This document shows positions 59,420-64,000 of a stretch of 64,000 bases of DNA, piece after piece. The position numbers were made by a program, and so were the translations under genes. This DNA comes from Rhizophagus irregularis. Taxonomy: Eukaryota > Glomeromycota > Glomeromycetes > Glomerales > Glomeraceae. The DNA is taken from positions 1,054,001 to 1,118,000 of the forward strand of contig NC_089435.1 of assembly GCF_026210795.1 (NCBI RefSeq), written 5' to 3'. The notes below the pieces were generated by a model. The model saw only the letters and a program-made list of their open reading frames with translations. It did no database searches and had not been told where the DNA came from. The stretch's first letter is position 1, and each line of letters opens with the position of its first letter.

Positions 59420-61219
59420 TTATTCAATATAAACTTGACGACGTTTCAAAAAATATTTTAATAGTAACAATACCAAAATAACACCAATAACACCAAAAAT
59501 ATTACCTTGTTGATAAAAGTTGTAAATTATTGATGCAAAATAAAAAACAAAAGATATAACAGACGACAATACTAACATAAAAAATATTACTGGCAGAAGA
59601 ATAACAAATTTCCCAAGCATCCATTTAATAAATCGAATTACTCTCTTAAACATTCTATTGATAAATCGAAAAATTATATCAATAAATAGAAAAATGATGG
59701 ATTTATATCTATCATCAACAATTTGAAATACTTCATATTCTTCTATTTCAAAAGCTTCTTTGTTAATAACTTTCTTTTCATAAGAATGCTGCTTGCTTTT
59801 TCCGGCAATATTATTATTTAAAGAATAAACAAACAAATCATGTAATCCAAAACAAGGTCCTTTGTTTTTGCACCAAGTGATTGCTTCTCTTTTAGATGTG
59901 ACACGACTTAATACAGGTACTGTTCGGTTGGTTAATGAAAATATAAAACTATTTGATGATTTACGTTGATGGTTATTGTAAAAATCACAATTATGATATA
60001 ATATGGGACTCCTTTCATCTTCTAATATTTTAAAACTACGCCATTCCAATGGATTATATCCACCAATTATTTCACCTGAATCGTGAACTTTAATGACAAC
60101 AACTGTTGGTCCTTTATTATCACAATTCTCATGAAATTTCTTGATTTTAAAGTCTTCTTGACTTGCACGATAAATAAGTTCAAGTTTAAAAGGTATATTT
60201 TTAAAATTGTAAGATGCTCCACGTTTTTTATCAATCCAACTTGCTATCAATGCTGCATCTTTAGAATTAATAATTTTCGAGTCAAATAGAAATCTTGAGG
60301 GTAAAACATTGAATGTAGTTTTGAAATTAGAGTTTGATAAATATTGAAGAACTTCTCCATCAAGACCATCCGGTAAGATATCCTTAAATTGAGTCCTAAC
60401 TTTTGTATAATCATTGAATGACATTTGAAAGAATCGAATGTGAGGAATACAATTATGAATTATTTTTTCTAGATTTATAAAATCTATTGGTGTCCATTTA
60501 GTTATATCACCATCTAAAATAGAATTGGTATTTTCAATTCCCCATTTAATTAAATATTCCCAAATTTCAATCTCTTCTAATTCAAAATCATCACATTTTA
60601 AAAGTTGTATAAAGAAAGATTCTTCAATTTTTAAGTATTCCTCCGATTCAAAAATAATTTTAGGTTTACTACAAACTAATTCTAATACAAAATTATATAA
60701 ATTAATGAAATGACTATGTTGACTAACTTTGACAATATCTTTTGGTTGCCAGGCAGACCTATTTCCAGTTAAAGTTTCCTCAAGTTGTTGAAATACTTCA
60801 ATTAATTGAAGCTCATCCGCTGCGATAGCAACATCAATAAGATTAATTTCATTATTATCTTTAATATAAAGTAATCCTGTATAAATATACCTATTCGTGA
60901 TATTATTTTTGTAAATGATTAATGATTTTATTTTTTTTAAAAAAAATAATAATTAAATTGGAAAAAAATGTATTTACTTTATAATAACCTCAAACACCAA
61001 AGGTGAAATATTAGGTTTATTAAAAATGATGATTCCATCTTCTTTTCTTGCCCATCGTGCAGATAATCCATTTTTAAAATAGATTGACCTAGAAGATAAA
61101 ATTAACGAATGTGCTTTAAATTCCTTAATATTTTCTTCTTTACCAACTATAATTTTCACATCATAATCGTCAGGATTTTCAAGTAAATTTGAAAAATCTA
61201 TGGGCAATGTACAGTTCAT
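59420..61219 (-). CDS. BTB-BACK-TLDc protein with hydrophobic C-terminal tail, paralog 2
   Basis: Exons 60978-61219 and 59420-60890, with an 87-bp intron (GTAAAT...GAATAG). They give 570 codons plus stop. I start at ATG 61219 (M-N-C-T-L-P-I-D-F-S), which matches the start of the 44258 gene; the longer frame begins with TTG. The whole of exon 2 is open from the acceptor, although its first ATG is only at 60424. The domains are as in the first copy: BTB, BACK (I-W-E-Y-L-I-K-W-G-I), and TLDc (F-D-S-K-I-I-N-S-K-D-A-A, CDNKGPTVVVIK, IGGYNPLEW). The tail is longer and has two hydrophobic runs (F-V-I-L-L-P-V-I-F-F-M-L-V-L and F-G-V-I-G-V-I-L-V-L-L-L-L) separated by a short loop, then K-R-R-Q. The proteins are highly similar up to the tail, where they diverge. 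Confidence 0.9.
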
Positions 61220-61749
61220 ATTTTGTAAATTTAACAAAAAGACAATAAGCCTAAAGGCATCCGGTTTAAGAATTTATTAGTTTTATATCATTATTCTGTA
61301 CAACCGGTGCACAACCTAATGCACCACAAGGGGAAGGTGGGCTAATTTTTAAATTTAATTATTGATCGACAAAATTTCCCCCGCATTACACCAACATCGC
61401 CACTCAAAAGTGGTAGCCTGATTTATTTTTCGGTTACATATGCCGGTTACACGTGATTTCGATAATCATTTATTGACGTATTGATCTTTTCGGATAAATA
61501 TTTCTCTTCACCATAACTTTTTTATAAACTCATATTTAAATGAAGGGTCACGTAATAAGCCAAAACGACATCAAATTTTTAGTCATTAGAGAAATCACGT
61601 ATAACCGGAAAATAAGGCTATCGCTTTTCGGTGTGATGCTAAGGTCACTATCCGTGAAAATAAGATGAAGGTTCAGATCAACAAGCTGCAGCAGCATTAT
61701 ACTGTATATAAGGTTTACCGTTCAAAGTTCAAACGAATTGTTTTTTATT
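61220..61749. promoter_or_regulatory. Divergent intergenic region 5' of paralog 2
   Basis: The first 60 bp upstream of the ATG (TTAACAAAAAGACAATAAGC...) match the corresponding positions upstream of 44258, then similarity ends. This conserved proximal segment may contain the core promoter. Confidence 0.4.
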
Positions 61750-61945
61750 ATGAATGATAATAAACTTTTACGTAACTTATCCCAAAATTTACTTGAAATT
61801 TCAATTGATGATGAATATTATAATGTTATTATTGAAGTTGGCATTGATCCTTCATCCTTATATAAAGATATTTCGTGCTCATATGGTTATCTTACATTAT
61901 CGTTCCACTTATATAAATGTTAGATTACAAAAATTATAAAAATTT
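61750..61945 (+). pseudogene. BTB domain fragment, frameshifted
   Basis: M-N-D-N-K-L-L-R-N-L-S-Q-N-L-L-E-I, then D-D-E-Y-Y-N-V-I-I-E-V-G, the start of a typical local BTB protein. The frame then changes near 61850 and continues I-K-I-F-R-A-H-M-V-I-L-H-Y-R-S-T-Y before a stop. Everything after the first half of BTB is missing. Confidence 0.78.
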
Positions 61946-62159
61946 ACGAAAATAAGGAAAAATAACATTATTCTTCGTCGTCTATTACTGGGCATATAAT
62001 CTGATTATCTGTTATCCTGTTATTCATATAAGAATATCAACATTTGGTGCAGGTTATCTACATCTCGAAATTTTATTTTATTAAAACTTAATATTGTCAT
62101 GGGATATTTTTTTCTTATATTTTTTATTTTTTTATTTATTTTTATCTATTTATTTTAGC

Positions 62160-62560
62160 TATGTTACATAGAGTCATTTTCAGTTATTTTCAGTTATTTA
62201 GTGATTAGATAACAACGGAAGCTTAGCTGTGGGAAGGTGACTGAGTACAGGTGATACAGGTGGCTATATAGACAAAATATGCCCAGATCACCACAATTGG
62301 CCGGGTGGCAATTCTGTTTGAAAGACAGATTTGCACCAGAATTTTTAACAATATAAAAAAGCCGTTGTTGGAAGTGCGATTGGAGTAGTTCAGTTAGTCC
62401 TAAGTTTGAGTTAGTTTTGTATAGGTCTTATTTTCAACAGATAGATATACAGATATTACAGAGTGCCGATAGAGGCAGTAATATCGTATTTGTTCCATTG
62501 TTAATAAACCTGCCAATCTGGTTCCACATTACTTATATATGTTTTGTCATTTTTAACACA
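62160..62560 (+). mobile_element. Possible solo LTR or retroelement remnant
   Basis: A GC-richer block with TATAAAA-like sequence at 62352-62358 and AATAAA at 62503-62508, spaced as promoter and poly(A) signals of an LTR. No clean TG...CA ends or 5-bp duplication were found, so the call is tentative. Confidence 0.25.
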
Positions 62561-64000
62561 CACTGTTTATTATTGTTTATTATCGTTTATTAACATTGTC
62601 TTTTATTATCATTTGTTAGTTTTTTGTTATATACCATTGATTATCCGTATACATAATATCACCAATCATTGTTATACACACACCACCTACCCTCAATCTA
62701 TCACGTTACTTATTATCGTTCACAATCGTTTATTATCATTTATCCGTATACATTTTTACCTTATCGCTTGTCATACATCATTATATTACCCTGTCATTTA
62801 TTAACCGATCCTTATATTTTTTCTGTTACTATCTATCAAACTTCAGAAACTGGTGGTAACAATATTTACTGTATATTAATTGCATTAGTAAAAACTTTGG
62901 ATAAATACTAAATAAAATAAATGAATAATAATGATGATAAAACTATATTAAGGTAATCTTTTAACGTTAGGTCTGGTTCATTTCACCGACAATCACAAAC
63001 GTTTCACCGACAAGGTTATTTTACCGACAATCATTTCACTGACAATCATTTCACTGACATAAAAAATAAATATCAATTGAGTATGAGATATTTTATTATA
63101 AAACTTTTTTTTTTAGATATTTAACGCCCAGTAAAGTACAAAAGAATATTGTATCACAAAGAATTTAATTCATCCATATATGGCTAACTTATATTGATAA
63201 AATCAAATAAAATTTTTCCGTTAAAAAAAGAACCAATAGAATGAAATGTAGTTGAAATCACCATACGTTTAAAGTCCGATATTGATGAATATGTACTGTA
63301 GATTTCCTTGCAGTTATCGTATTTATTACACTTTTGTTCCGAGAAATGATATCATATAATTATCAAATTTCAAAATATTAAAAATATTTTAGTCAATGTT
63401 ATAATAAAGTAGTATAAAAAAACAAACATTATTGATACTGCTTTCATAACGCAAACAGATTTTACGACCCATTTTATTACTAAAAAAGGAGAACGGCTGG
63501 GAAACACTTAAATTCTCTTGTACTAACATTGTATTGATATGAAATTGACAAAAAAATTTTTTTTTTAACTAATTTTAGTCACTTTGACCAATAGAAATGT
63601 AAATTTTTAATTTTTTTTTTTAAATCGATGTCGATCAAATGATCAGTGATCATAAGACATTCGACCAATCATCTTCTATTTCTATATTAAATTTCAAATT
63701 AACGCTCATTTTTATAAAAATTTTTAGTATGTACATGGTAAACAAGAAACCTTAACTTTTGTAACATGATGCTAATATTATGAATAAACATATTTACGTG
63801 ACATTCAATACAAAATGGCGCAATAATTCCAAAAATATGTAAAATGAAATATTGCAAATATTGCTTGCTCTTGGCCAGTTATTAACTAACAACTGTTTCT
63901 CCTGAACACCACGTAGAGGTGGCAAGCTTCGTTCAGGGTAAAAAAGAAATCACTCACCTATAATCTTATACAACCAGTTTATAATTAATAGGATTAAAAA
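62561..64000. other. AT-rich window end
   Basis: 62985-63060 has six spaced TTTCACCGACAA-like words similar in style to 51.6 kb. Frames at 62544-62911 are low complexity. No gene seen. Confidence 0.4.

Noticed and set aside
62544-62911. Frames of 80-86 codons rich in His, Ile, Tyr and Thr
   Set aside because: Low-complexity sequence derived from TATTATCGTTTATTA-like repeats.
1-64000. tRNA, rRNA or CRISPR loci
   Set aside because: Looked for T-loop text of the GGTTCGAATC type, rRNA-like GC-rich blocks and regularly spaced identical repeats; none was convincing by eye.

Overview
The window is about three-quarters A+T, with small GT-AG introns of about 60-90 bases and no bacterial signals. It holds large decaying paralog families: kinases with a C4-like N-terminus and a V-x-PYVAPEVLRG activation segment, BTB-BACK-TLDc proteins and F-box/leucine-rich proteins, embedded in transposon debris. 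This combination is what one expects in an arbuscular mycorrhizal fungus (Glomeromycotina, Rhizophagus-like). That assignment is inferred from family content and composition, not from a database match.

Layout. 1-481 is the 3' end of a TLDc gene. 1.3-2.4 kb is a poly(A)-ended insert. 9.1-17.0 kb (minus) is a kinase locus in which an exon of about 460 bp, encoding a reshuffled N-lobe, is repeated in tandem before one complete catalytic exon. It is interrupted by a 3.45-kb insertion. 17.3-23.4 kb is transposon territory: two hAT-type elements with 8-bp target duplications and one TIR element with a purine-rich core. 23.8-25.0 kb is an F-box pseudogene. 25.9-28.6 kb holds two arrays of tiny exons. 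29.7-31.3 kb is a three-exon kinase-like gene with a tandem-repeat promoter. 32.9-34.7 kb is a decayed tyrosine recombinase of the Crypton/DUF3504 type. 36.2-38.2 kb has a coiled-coil pseudogene and a small orphan gene. 40-41 kb is a pseudogene split by a hAT MITE. 42.5-44.3 kb and 59.4-61.2 kb are two intact paralogous BTB-BACK-TLDc genes with hydrophobic C-terminal tails. Between them lie an intact F-box gene, F-box remnants, a duplicated intergenic block, a fold-back repeat and a 2.0-kb Helitron carrying a regularly spaced microexon array.

The genes that look functional are the two BTB-BACK-TLDc genes, the F-box gene at 48.9-50.4 kb, the kinase-like gene at 29.7-31.3 kb, the catalytic part of the array kinase and probably the orphan at 37.7 kb. 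F-box and BTB-BACK proteins usually serve as substrate adaptors of cullin ubiquitin ligases, and the kinases are signalling proteins of lineage-expanded families. Nothing here forms an operon or an obvious shared pathway. The strongest unexplained signals are the tandem N-lobe exon array and the periodic microexon arrays.
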